Source of the DNA: an uncultured bacterium
GTDB taxonomy: Bacteria > Hydrogenedentota > Hydrogenedentia > Hydrogenedentales > JAEUWI01
Assembly: GCA_937895305.1 (NCBI GenBank)
Contig: CALAXS010000584.1
Coordinates: 1 to 12,414, forward strand
Reading direction: 5' to 3'
Length of the DNA: 12,414 bases
Part shown: positions 1 through 8,500 of the stretch, piece after piece
How positions within the stretch are numbered: the first letter of the stretch is position 1
How the letters are laid out: every line of letters starts with the position of its first letter
Position numbers and translations under genes: made by a program
Notes under the pieces: model-generated
Told to the model about the DNA's origin: nothing
The model's input: the letters and a program-made list of their open reading frames with translations, nothing else
Databases searched by the model: none

Positions 1-43
1 CACAACACTCAAGCTGTCAATAGTTCATAGGTCTATACTGTAG

Positions 44-739
44 TTATACGCCCAAATCACGGTACGCTAACCCCTTGGCCTCAATGGTCATACCTGCATT
101 ATGGCACTGTAGCGCAAAGAATCCTTTTGTGTACTCGTCATCTTCATAGGTCATGACCAATGTGTCGTTCACGAATATCTCCAGCTTTGTGCCCACTGCC
201 TTGACGCGCATGGTGAACCATTCCCCATCTTTGGTGAGCAGCTCGGTGGCTTCTCCTGTTGGGGTGCCCGGTTTCCATAGCCAACCCGTGTGGGCATCCT
301 GGCTATGGCAAATCTGTGCTTCGTATCCCTTTGGATAGCCATCCGGGTTATCGTCGGGTTCGTTGGCCCGGAAATAGAGTCCACTGTTTGCGTTATTACC
401 TGTTTCTACGACGCGAAATTCGCCCTTCACTTCCAGGTCGGTCAACTCTGGCCCCATATAAATGTGGCCCTGCCCATCGGGCGACACCCCGATCAACACG
501 CCGTCCTTCACTTCCCAGGTTGCCGCACCACGAACGGTCATCCCATCCAGGTTCTCGCCGTTAAAAAGGGACACCCATTCCGCTTCCACTGCAGGTGTTT
601 CCGTTGGTTCCGTTTCCTCTGCTGGTGCCACTACAGGATCCGGTGCATTATTGACCACAGGTGTTTTTTCGGATTGCTGACAGGAGCTGCCTAACAACAC
701 CACAAGGGATAGCGAAAGAAATAGGGATAGGGTTTTCAT
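44..739 (-). CDS. DUF1080 / 3-keto-disaccharide hydrolase-like lipoprotein
   Basis: Predicted 231-residue lipoprotein. The N-terminus is a hydrophobic signal (residues 1-19, MKTLSLFLSLSLVVLLGSS) ending in a lipobox-like LGSSC, with Cys20 as the likely lipidated residue; Gly rather than Leu at -3 makes the lipobox slightly atypical. Residues 21-54 are a low-complexity Pro/Glu/Thr/Val linker, followed by one DUF1080 domain (about 55-229). Family hallmarks are WVSLFNGENLDGM (55-67), NSGLYFRANEP (118-128), GYEAQI (138-143), WFTMRV (174-179) and the terminal strand GFFALQCHNAG (206-216). The fold is a concanavalin-like beta sandwich; characterised members cleave 3-keto-glycosides, but many are annotated only by domain. 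The start at 739 is chosen over an in-frame ATG at 835 because it begins the signal peptide and has GAGG six bases upstream. It is divergent from the heparinase-like gene, which suggests a shared role in glycan breakdown (inference). The family call is firm; substrate unknown. Confidence 0.9.
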   Translation of the reverse strand: MKTLSLFLSLSLVVLLGSSCQQSEKTPVVNNAPDPVVAPAEETEPTETPAVEAEWVSLFNGENLDGMTVRGAATWEVKDGVLIGVSPDGQGHIYMGPELTDLEVKGEFRVVETGNNANSGLYFRANEPDDNPDGYPKGYEAQICHSQDAHTGWLWKPGTPTGEATELLTKDGEWFTMRVKAVGTKLEIFVNDTLVMTYEDDEYTKGFFALQCHNAGMTIEAKGLAYRDLGV

Positions 740-745
740 TTTGGG

Positions 746-749
746 CCTC
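746..749 (-). promoter_or_regulatory. Ribosome binding site of the DUF1080 gene
   Basis: GAGG on the minus strand, six bases upstream of the ATG at 739. It fixes the start at the lipoprotein signal peptide rather than at the upstream in-frame ATG at 835. Confidence 0.6.
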
Positions 750-787
750 GTCTGGTTTGGGAAAATCATAAACATGCAATCAACCCG

Positions 788-816
788 ATTGTGAGACCTT
801 GTCAGTGCTATGTCAA
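788..816 (-). promoter_or_regulatory. Predicted sigma70-type promoter for the DUF1080 gene
   Basis: On the minus strand TTGACA (811-816, perfect -35 consensus) is followed after exactly 17 bases by CACAAT (788-793, 4 of 6 to TATAAT). Transcription would start near 781, giving a leader of about 42 bases. It lies inside the upstream in-frame extension of the lipoprotein frame, which is another reason to reject the longer start. On the plus strand the same intergenic stretch has a TATAAA-like -10 (846-851) without a convincing -35, so the promoter of the heparinase-like gene is less clear. Confidence 0.5.
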
Positions 817-886
817 GCAACCATGGTCTGGGCATTGCACATCCGTATAAAAGAATCGCATACTATAGACTATATACCAACCGGAC

Positions 887-893
887 AGGGGAG
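887..893 (+). promoter_or_regulatory. Ribosome binding site deciding the heparinase-like start
   Basis: AGGGGAG lies nine bases before the ATG at 903 but directly abuts the ATG at 894, which is too close for initiation. This favours 903, where the signal peptide begins with MKTCTRF. Confidence 0.6.
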
Positions 894-902
894 ATGCACA
901 CC

Positions 903-2789
903 ATGAAAACCTGCACACGTTTTACCACCGTATTGATTACCATGTTCCTGTCCACGCCGGGTATGGCCCAGGCAGCGGATGAAATCCCCGAACTGAAAGA
1001 GCGCCTGGCCCAGGTCACACCAGCGCATCCCCGCCTCTATTTCAATCCGAATACGGTGGATGAATTAAAATCCAGGATCCATACGGATCCACTATTAGAA
1101 TCCACGCTGGAATACATAACAGCCTGTGCCGATGAAATGATCGCATTGGAAACGCTTGAGCGGGACCAGGTGGGCAAGCGGCTCCTGGGTGTATCGCGTA
1201 CGTGCCTGCGCCGGGTTTCGTATCTCGCGTTTTCCTATACCATGACGGGTGAAGAGAAATATTTGAAGCGAGCGGAAGCAGAGATGCTGGCGGTGTGTGG
1301 CTTCAGTGACTGGAATCCGAGTCATTTTCTGGATGTGGCGGAAATGACCGCGGCGGTGGCCCTGGGCTATGACTGGCTGTACAACGGGCTATCCGAAGAA
1401 AGTCGCGAAGCGATTCGCGCCGGGATAGTGGAGAAGGGGCTGAAGGCATCGAAGCCTTCCATGTGGTGGCAGAAGGGGGATAACAACTGGAATCAGGTGT
1501 GTCATGCCGGCATGGTGATGGGGGCACTGGCAGTATTGGAAGACGAGCCGGAACTTGCCGAAACGATGGTGACCCGGGCCATTCAGGGCGTGCCCCATGC
1601 CATGAAAGAATATGAGCCCCACGGTGTTTATCCGGAAGGGCCGAGTTACTGGGCCTATGGCACCACCTTCAATGTGTTGCTGAACGCCGTGCTGGAATCC
1701 GTGTTGGGCAGTGACTTCGGACTGAATACCATCAAGCCGGGCTTTATGAAGACCCCGGATTTTTTCCTCCATGCCACAGGTCCAACGGGCCTATATTACA
1801 ACTACTCCGATTGTGGTACACGGGGCAATGTCTCCCCCGCTATGCATTGGTTTGCGGACAAGTGCGATGACTCCGGTCTCCTCTGGCGCGAAAAGCCGCT
1901 GTTACAGGAATTCATTCAAGAAAAGCCCACAGGCCATGGTGGCTCCAATCGAGTATTGCCCTTCCTCCTCATCTGGGGGCAGCCTATGGGTGCTTTGGAT
2001 GCACCAACGATAAATCATTGGAAAGGTGACGGACGAGTACCCGTTGCTATATTCCGAACTGCATGGGAAGAGAAGGCTACATTCGTCGGTATCAAGGGGG
2101 GCTCACCCGCAGCGAATCATGGGCACATGGACATCGGTTCATTTGTACTGGATATGAAGGGTGTGCGCTGGGGCATCGACCTGGGTGCGCAGGGGTACAA
2201 CAGTCTGGAATCCAGGGGCATCGACCTCTGGAATCGTAGCCAGAATTCCGAACGTTGGACGGTGTTCCGGCTTAATAATTATACCCACAGTACCTTGGTA
2301 GTGGATGGTCAATTACAACAGGTCAAGGGTAATGGACCCATCACAAAATTTTCAGATGATCCTAATAATCCGCTTGTGACCATCGACTTGAGTAGTGTCT
2401 ACGATGAGCAATTAGTTGCAGCACACCGGGGGCTTCGTTTGGTTAACGAAGCGGTTTTGATTCAGGACGAAGTGAAAACGCTGGAGAAAGAAAAAACCAC
2501 CATTCGTTGGGGCATGGCCACCAATGCCAAAGTTACCCTGAAAGGTAATGCAGCAACGCTGGAACAAGCGGGTGAAACGGTGTACATGGAAGTCACTTCA
2601 CCCAAGGGAGCCATGCTTCAGGTTTATGATCTTGAAAATCCACCCAATGACTATGACAGTAAAAATCCGAATACGCGCATGGTTGGTTTTGAGGTGGAGT
2701 TACCTGCGAATGCAACGGAAACTTTGGCGGTATCAATCAGTCCGAAAGAGACTTCAGTGATCGATCTCAGTCCGCTCGCAGACTGGTGA
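903..2789 (+). CDS. Exported heparinase II/III family polysaccharide lyase-like protein
   Basis: 628-residue protein with a Sec signal peptide (MKTCTRFTTVLITMFLSTPG, then MAQA, probable cleavage near residue 24-25). The N-terminal half (about 40-345) is a helical toroid-type domain that opens with HPRLYF (42-47), a start typical of heparinase II/III relatives. It contains NNWNQVC (194-200) and YPEGPSYWAYGT (243-254), the conserved Asn/Glu/Tyr patches of the catalytic groove. The C-terminal half (about 375-628) is a beta-sheet domain with NHGHMDIGSFVLDMKG (405-420) and RWGIDLG (422-428), the His/Asp region that binds metal or substrate in characterised lyases. Known members eliminate uronic-acid-containing glycans such as heparin, alginate or exopolysaccharide; the substrate here cannot be read from sequence. 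In-frame ATGs at 810 and 894 are rejected on signal peptide and Shine-Dalgarno spacing. The gene ends one base from the convergent sialidase-like gene. Family confident, activity inferred. Confidence 0.88.
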   Translation: MKTCTRFTTVLITMFLSTPGMAQAADEIPELKERLAQVTPAHPRLYFNPNTVDELKSRIHTDPLLESTLEYITACADEMIALETLERDQVGKRLLGVSRTCLRRVSYLAFSYTMTGEEKYLKRAEAEMLAVCGFSDWNPSHFLDVAEMTAAVALGYDWLYNGLSEESREAIRAGIVEKGLKASKPSMWWQKGDNNWNQVCHAGMVMGALAVLEDEPELAETMVTRAIQGVPHAMKEYEPHGVYPEGPSYWAYGTTFNVLLNAVLESVLGSDFGLNTIKPGFMKTPDFFLHATGPTGLYYNYSDCGTRGNVSPAMHWFADKCDDSGLLWREKPLLQEFIQEKPTGHGGSNRVLPFLLIWGQPMGALDAPTINHWKGDGRVPVAIFRTAWEEKATFVGIKGGSPAANHGHMDIGSFVLDMKGVRWGIDLGAQGYNSLESRGIDLWNRSQNSERWTVFRLNNYTHSTLVVDGQLQQVKGNGPITKFSDDPNNPLVTIDLSSVYDEQLVAAHRGLRLVNEAVLIQDEVKTLEKEKTTIRWGMATNAKVTLKGNAATLEQAGETVYMEVTSPKGAMLQVYDLENPPNDYDSKNPNTRMVGFEVELPANATETLAVSISPKETSVIDLSPLADW

Positions 2790-2790
2790 T

Positions 2791-3960
2791 TTATTTCCAC
2801 TGTATACGCGCAACATAGACCCGGTTATCCGAGCCATACTTTTCGATACCCACAGGCTGCATCCACTCGGCTACGGTGACCCAGGTTTCCGCGTCACTTA
2901 CTCTGGTCACGGCAAAGTTTCCCTGCCGCGCACCATTTTCCGGGACCAGCACCCGCTCTGTAGCCCGCTTCACCTGCAAGGTTTCCTGGTCCACTTCGGC
3001 GATAAACAAGGGCGCACGATGACGGAACACATGGTCATTGTCCGCGCCGCGTCGGGTGTACACTAAAAACAGGGTATCGCCATGGGTCACCCAATGCTGC
3101 TGCGTATTGTAACTACCCAATTCTTTGCCGTCATCGAAGGTCCACATCTTTGGGGTATCAAACTGTAATCCATCCGCACTGTACGTCACATAACCGGACT
3201 CATCATTACGAATCGTCAGGAAAAACCGTTCCCCCACCTTCGCCAGGGACGGCTCCACAAAACCCCGCTGGATATCCACCGTCATAAAATTTCCATGCTC
3301 TACATAATGCAAGGTCTCTCCATCAAAACGACACCGCAATACAGTAGTGCTATACGGGCCACCCTCGGCAGACTTGCAATAGATGGGCAACAGAATATCA
3401 CCATTATCCAAATCAATCCGCTGGGTACAGCTCGCACCGGAGTTATAAAAAATCGGATCATCCGGCATCTTCACGCCCTGCCAGGTCGACCAGGTTCGCG
3501 CCACCGGATCATACACCGCGTATGCCGTCTCGCGCGGGCGTTCATGGACCAGCTTGTTCTCTGCGTTGTACATGGCACTATGGCCCGTCCCCAGGAGCTT
3601 TCCCGTTTTGGCATGCCACTTGGGCGTAAAATCACATACTACCGAAGTACCACCCTGCTCATTGGGTCTTCGCCCCAGATTCGCGTGTTCTATCGGGCCA
3701 GACCAGTTCGCACCCCTATCATCCGTGCGCATTTCATTCAGCGCATAGAAAATATCCGACCCGCTCAAGAGGAGCTTCTGCATGGTCAACACTACCTTGG
3801 GCGGATTCCCCGGTATGGTGCCCGCTCGCGGATGAACCCAGCAGGTCTTCTTGTCAAAACCCTTGCTGATGACATCCAGCTGAACATCGTATTGCACGGG
3901 TTCCCCATGGGCCATTGCTGTCATGAGCAATCCAAGAATAACCATACGCACTATACTCAT
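2791..3960 (-). CDS. Secreted sialidase-like beta-propeller protein (BNR/Asp-box)
   Basis: 389 residues, with a short Sec signal (MSIVRMVILGLLMTAMAHG). The body looks like a six-bladed sialidase-superfamily propeller. One clear Asp box is visible, RTDDRGANW (78-86), plus a degenerate one, SADGLQF (261-267). FVEPSLAKVGERFFLTIRND (234-253) matches the layout of the GH33 Glu followed by a triad Arg (Glu236, Arg251 are candidates). HPRAG (43-47) and YTRRG (301-305) offer further arginines. The classical FRIP motif is absent, so true sialic-acid cleavage is doubtful; relatives are often annotated sialidase only by fold. The start at 3960 is supported by AAGGGG six bases upstream and by the signal peptide; an in-frame ATG at 3990 is rejected. 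It is the last gene of a probable three-gene operon, 36 bases after the DUF1501 gene. Function: probable extracytoplasmic glycan binding or hydrolysis (inference). Confidence 0.8.
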   Translation of the reverse strand: MSIVRMVILGLLMTAMAHGEPVQYDVQLDVISKGFDKKTCWVHPRAGTIPGNPPKVVLTMQKLLLSGSDIFYALNEMRTDDRGANWSGPIEHANLGRRPNEQGGTSVVCDFTPKWHAKTGKLLGTGHSAMYNAENKLVHERPRETAYAVYDPVARTWSTWQGVKMPDDPIFYNSGASCTQRIDLDNGDILLPIYCKSAEGGPYSTTVLRCRFDGETLHYVEHGNFMTVDIQRGFVEPSLAKVGERFFLTIRNDESGYVTYSADGLQFDTPKMWTFDDGKELGSYNTQQHWVTHGDTLFLVYTRRGADNDHVFRHRAPLFIAEVDQETLQVKRATERVLVPENGARQGNFAVTRVSDAETWVTVAEWMQPVGIEKYGSDNRVYVARIQWK

Positions 3961-3966
3961 TGAATT

Positions 3967-3972
3967 CCCCTT
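3967..3972 (-). promoter_or_regulatory. Ribosome binding site of the sialidase-like gene
   Basis: AAGGGG on the minus strand, six bases upstream of the ATG at 3960. It supports that start over the in-frame ATG at 3990 and lies in the 36-base gap after the DUF1501 stop, which fits translation from a polycistronic message. Confidence 0.6.
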
Positions 3973-3996
3973 GGCTGGCCTGGTAGTCATCTCGCC

Positions 3997-5442
3997 TTAT
4001 GCGAGAATTTCGCGGATCACATTTCCTTCGACATCGGTCAAACGGAAATCGCGCCCCGAATGGCGATACGTTAACTGTTCATGATCAAAACCAAGCTGAT
4101 GTAAAATTGTGGCGTGTAAATCATGGACATGGACCGGCTTCTCCACCGCCTTGAATCCAAACTCATCGGTAGCACCATGGACATGACCACCCTTGATACC
4201 ACCGCCTGCCATCCACGAAGTGAAGCCCAGGTGGTTGTGATCCCGGCCATTGCCCTTGGCGACGCTAATACCTGGCTCCGCGATTTCCACGGTAGGTGTA
4301 CGCCCGAATTCTCCGGTGCACAGGACCAGCGTATCCTCCAGCATACCCCGCTGTTTCAGGTCTTTCAGTAACGCCGCCATACCCTGATCGCACTGGGCAC
4401 TCAAGCGTTTATGCTGTTCCTCCACATCATCATGACTGTCCCAGGGCTGACCCGGACCATGCCACAACTGAACAAAGCGCACGCCCCGCTCCAGTAAACG
4501 CCGCGCAATCAGCAGCTGTCGACTTTGTACGCTGGTACCATACATGTCGTGTATGTATTCCGGTTCCAGCCTTGTATCAAAGGCATCCGTCGCCTCAAAC
4601 TGCATACGGTACGCCAGCTCAAAGGATTGAATCCGCGCTTCCAGTGCCGCATCTTCCTTGCGCTTTTCCTGGTGCAGGTGATTTAACTCGGTCAATAGAT
4701 CCAGTTGACGTCGCTGCCCCTCCTGGGAGGAATAATAACTCTTGATGTTGTTGACCAGCTTTTCCACATCTTCATGTTGACTGTCAATATAACTGCCCTG
4801 ATAGGGCGTAGGGAGAAATGCCGACTGCCAGTTCTGTGACTCACCAGTGGGGTAGCCGCCTGGACACAAGGTCACGAAACCCGGCAGGTTCTGGTTCTCG
4901 GAACCCAGACCATAGGTCACCCACGACCCCATACTGGGTCGCGACAACACAGTATTCCCGCAATTCATCATGAGCATGGACGCGCCGTGGGCCGGGATAT
5001 TCGTATGCATGGATCGTATGATGCACATATCATCTACACACTGCGAAAGGTGTGGAAACAATTCACTGACTTCAATACCACTCTCGCCATGCTTGCTGAA
5101 CTTGAATCGGGATGGATAGCCACCACCTGTTTTTCGTTCGGTCTCATAGGAATTGGGTAGGGCCTTACCTGCATACTTTTCCAGGAGCGGCTTCGGGTCA
5201 AATGAGTCCACATGGGACATACCGCCATTTAGAAAAATATGAATTACACGCTTGGCCTTGCCCGGAAAATGGGGTTCCCGTACATAGCTCGCTCCAGCAC
5301 CTGCAGCCGAAGCGCCTCCCTGCACACCCGTAACCATTCCCAGGCCCATGGCACCAAAACCCATGCCGGAACGTCGTAAGAAATCACGACGTGACAGGAT
5401 AAAGTCATTCACGGATGTAGGATGGTGATCGTGTATCGACAT
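3997..5442 (-). CDS. Tat-exported DUF1501 family protein (alkaline-phosphatase-like fold)
   Basis: 481 residues. A twin-arginine signal is visible: SRRDFLRRSGMGFGAMGLGM (17-36) followed by a Gly/Ala-rich stretch to about residue 51, so the protein is probably folded, perhaps with metal bound, before export. DUF1501 hallmarks follow: HIFLNGGMSHVDSFDPKP (68-85), MHTNIPAHGASMLMMNCG (145-162), WDSHDDVEEQH (334-344), CTGEFGRTP (375-383), GRDHNHLGF (399-407) and the terminal HSGRDFRLTD (461-470). The family is related to sulfatases and alkaline phosphatases, and the Asp/His-rich motifs probably form the metal site; no substrate is firmly known. Genes of this family are recurrently found beside PSCyt/DUF1549/DUF1553 genes in Planctomycetes, as here (73-bp gap). 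No strong Shine-Dalgarno precedes the ATG at 5442, but the Tat signal fixes the start region. Length is typical of the family. Confidence 0.92.
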   Translation of the reverse strand: MSIHDHHPTSVNDFILSRRDFLRRSGMGFGAMGLGMVTGVQGGASAAGAGASYVREPHFPGKAKRVIHIFLNGGMSHVDSFDPKPLLEKYAGKALPNSYETERKTGGGYPSRFKFSKHGESGIEVSELFPHLSQCVDDMCIIRSMHTNIPAHGASMLMMNCGNTVLSRPSMGSWVTYGLGSENQNLPGFVTLCPGGYPTGESQNWQSAFLPTPYQGSYIDSQHEDVEKLVNNIKSYYSSQEGQRRQLDLLTELNHLHQEKRKEDAALEARIQSFELAYRMQFEATDAFDTRLEPEYIHDMYGTSVQSRQLLIARRLLERGVRFVQLWHGPGQPWDSHDDVEEQHKRLSAQCDQGMAALLKDLKQRGMLEDTLVLCTGEFGRTPTVEIAEPGISVAKGNGRDHNHLGFTSWMAGGGIKGGHVHGATDEFGFKAVEKPVHVHDLHATILHQLGFDHEQLTYRHSGRDFRLTDVEGNVIREILA

Positions 5443-5515
5443 TAATAAAATGTGCCCTGCTTAATTCTTGCCCGAATGGTGTCCAGTATAGCCCTGTTCC
5501 AAAAATGGAGCAAGG

Positions 5516-8500
5516 CTAATCAACAAAGATAAACTCGTTGCTCATTAACAATACCTGCGCGTACTGGTCCCAGGCACCCAGGGGCTCCGGGGTTTCTTTG
5601 GGCGGACCTACAAAATCGAATCGCGTCAGCCAATCTTGCTTAGGATATTGTGCGGCATCTGGTGCGGAAAGGTACAAACGGGGATGCCAACGAAAGGCAT
5701 CCTCAGCGGCCTCGCCCTTACTTGTAACAATTAAATCTACGGTGTCGCCTTTTTGTATGGGGCTGTCCTGAAATTCAGTCAACGTCATACCATCCTGCAA
5801 GTCGCTGCTCCACAAGATACCCGCCCGGCTTGAAATTACATAGGCTTTGATACCATCTCCCATAGCAGAATAATGGTGCAGCTCACCTACCATGGCGATG
5901 GTGGAATCCACAGGCGAAACCCAACGCCGAATCACAGCATGGTCTTCATCGCCCGGATGACCACCCCGGGCTGCAAGCTTTGCATAGCCAAGATTACCCT
6001 CTGGCCAATCCCCATCACCCTGATACGCCTCGCCACTCCAGAACGGAAATGCTGTAAATGTTGTTGTACGCGCGGAGGACTCATCCACCGTGCCATAGCC
6101 ATACAACCAGTCGTTCTTTTCCTCCGGCAGTGCCAGTGCCAGCGGCTCTGTATCGCTCATACCTTCCACAAAGGCCACGCCCAGTTCCAATTCGCGTACG
6201 GTTGCTTCACGGGCAAAAATTTTGCGGTACATGGCCTGAATACGTGCTTCAGAAGAATTCGGACCCGCCCCGGCTGCAGTAACCGCCACCTTGCGTGCCT
6301 GCTCTGCAACAAAGGGGTTATTCATCATATACAACGACTGTTGCGGTACGGTCGTCTCGAAACGTTTTGCGCTGTGCGAGGTGGGTGCAGCAAAGTCAAA
6401 GGTCGCAAACACCGCGGGCAGGTTCTGACGATCAATCTCGGCGTACACTGTTCGACGATTGGGATAGGGTGCTTCGGTAATATCGATGGAATGCCCCCCC
6501 AGGGTCGTGTCCAGATTGTCCGCTGCCAGTAACAAGGTGTCGCGCATGGCCTCAAAGTCCAGGCGACGCCGAGCAAAGTGCCAATACAGTTTGTTGTCCG
6601 GGTCTTGGGCCAGCGCTGCTGCGGTTTCCGCACTCGACTGCAGATATGTGCTACTCAACATAATCCGCTTATGTAGTTTCTTGATGGACCAATCCTCTTC
6701 CATAAACGTGGATGCCAAATAATCCAGCAACGCCGGGTGGGTCGGTTCCGCACCCATAGCCCCGAAATCACTGGGTGTACCCACCAGTGCCTGTGCGAAG
6801 TGGTGCATCCAAATCCGGTTCACCATGATGCGTGCTGTAAGAGGATTCTCCTTGCTCGCTATGTGCTGTGCCAGATCCAGACGACCACTACCCTGTGTAA
6901 AAGCTAGTCGCTCTTGGCCCGACAACACCTCCAGAAAACGACGGGGTACGCTTTCCCCCATGTTCCCTTCACGGCCCCGACTGAATATGTAGGGCTCATA
7001 GGGTGTGTCGGCATCTGCCAGTACCATTGCCCGGTCCGGGCGACTGGGGTGGGTGCTGATGTGTTGCGCTATGGCTGTGCGTCGTTCTTCAATCTTTCTT
7101 CGCACCATATAACTGCTACGCCCTTCGACCTGGGCAACAGTAATATTCGCAGGAGAGTCCCTGGCATAAAAAACCTGACGCAGCACCTCCCGTTCAGGAT
7201 TGGGTAACCCGTCAGGAAAAGTTACTTCCGCGTCCACGACCACGCGCTGCGTATAGGCTGCCAGTAAATCTTTCCACTCCTGATCTGCTGCGTTCAGCAG
7301 TTCACCGTAAAAAGCATTGACCGCTTCCATGGTCGCTGGCATTTCGTTTATAAAATGAGACTTCACCGCAATAGACATTGGACGCTCTACCGAGGAAGCG
7401 GAAAGGTACGCCTTGATGATATCCGGTGCCTTATCTTTAAACGTGACTGCCTCCAACTGTGCAAGGGCCCACCACAACCCAAACACCGGGTCATGCGCCT
7501 CCCCCTGCGTCTTTAAATAAACGACCCAATCCTGGGTCGTCTCCCAGGACAACTCCAGCTGATTAATATCCGCCTTGATTCCCTTGTGATCCTCCGTCTT
7601 CATCACCCGATACGCCAGCCCAAGATACGCCTCTGTACGTGACCGCGTGGTGTTCAATAGTTCAACATGCACCTGCGCCAGATATTCTTTCAAGGCCCCT
7701 TTACGTTTATTCAGCTCCTCCTTGTACGCCTGGTATTCCGGTGATGCGGTATCGGGTTCTTCAATGAGTGGCAACTCACTAGGGCGGTGAGAACTGCGAA
7801 AGACGCCATACAACGAATAGTAATCTGCGGTGGGGATGGGGTCGAACTTGTGATCATGACACCGGGCACAACTTACCGTAAGCCCCTGCAGACCCCGCAT
7901 GACCACATCAATCTGATCGTCCAGCGTGGCATTCCGATCTCCGGGAAACTGGCGGCCCAACGTGATAAACCCCATGGCCGCCAACGCGCGATTATCCTCG
8001 CCCTGCGCCAGCTGGTCCGCTGCCAACTGCTCCAGAATAAATTGGTCGTAGGGCACATCCTCATTAAAAGCGCGAATCACATAGTCCCGGTAGGTGTGTG
8101 GAAACGGAAAATATTGATTTGTCACATCCCCAAAACCACGGGTGTCACTGTATCGCGCCACATCCAGCCAATACCGTCCCCAACGCTCTCCATACTGCGG
8201 CATGGCCAACAGTTCATCGATGACCTTTTCAATCGCTTCACGAGAATGGTCTTGCTTAAAGGTCTCAATGGCTTCAAAGCCCGGCGGCAGACCAATCAAA
8301 TCATAATAAATACGACGCAATAATGCAGCAGGCTCTGCAACGGCCGAGGGGGACAACCCGGCTTCTTCCAGGCGTGCCAAAACAAAAGCATCAATGGGGC
8401 TAGTCACCCAATCGCTTTGCTTCGTTACGGGCAGCGCTGGTTTCAGTACAGGTTGATAGGCCCAGTGCTCTTTCTTCGCACGCTGCACATAATCCGCCAT

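Noticed and set aside
1..43. Terminator or further gene at the left edge
   Set aside because: Only 43 bases downstream of the DUF1080 stop; no stem-loop and too short to judge.
740..835. N-terminal extension of the DUF1080 frame to an ATG at 835
   Set aside because: It would bury the signal peptide 32 residues inside and cover the predicted -35/-10; the ATG at 739 has a good ribosome binding site and starts the lipoprotein signal.
810..902. Earlier starts of the heparinase-like gene at 810 and 894
   Set aside because: The signal peptide starts at 903; the Shine-Dalgarno is nine bases from 903 but touches 894, and the stretch from 810 overlaps promoter sequence.
3295..3963. 222-codon plus-strand frame opposite the sialidase-like gene
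   Set aside because: Antisense shadow: no recognisable domain, rich in Arg/His/Ile typical of reverse frames, and the minus-strand frame has a signal peptide and family motifs.
5443..5515. Possible terminator hairpin between the PSCyt and DUF1501 genes (TCCA-TTTT-TGGA on the minus strand)
   Set aside because: Only a 4-bp stem and no following T tract; the genes are more likely cotranscribed.
5873..6532. 219-codon plus-strand frame opposite the DUF1553 region, with several Cys
   Set aside because: The cysteines do not form a metal-binding spacing and the frame is the reverse of conserved DUF1553 sequence.
7787..8323. 178-codon plus-strand frame inside the PSCyt/DUF1549 gene
   Set aside because: Lies opposite the best conserved part of DUF1549, including the second heme motif; no ribosome binding site or recognisable family.
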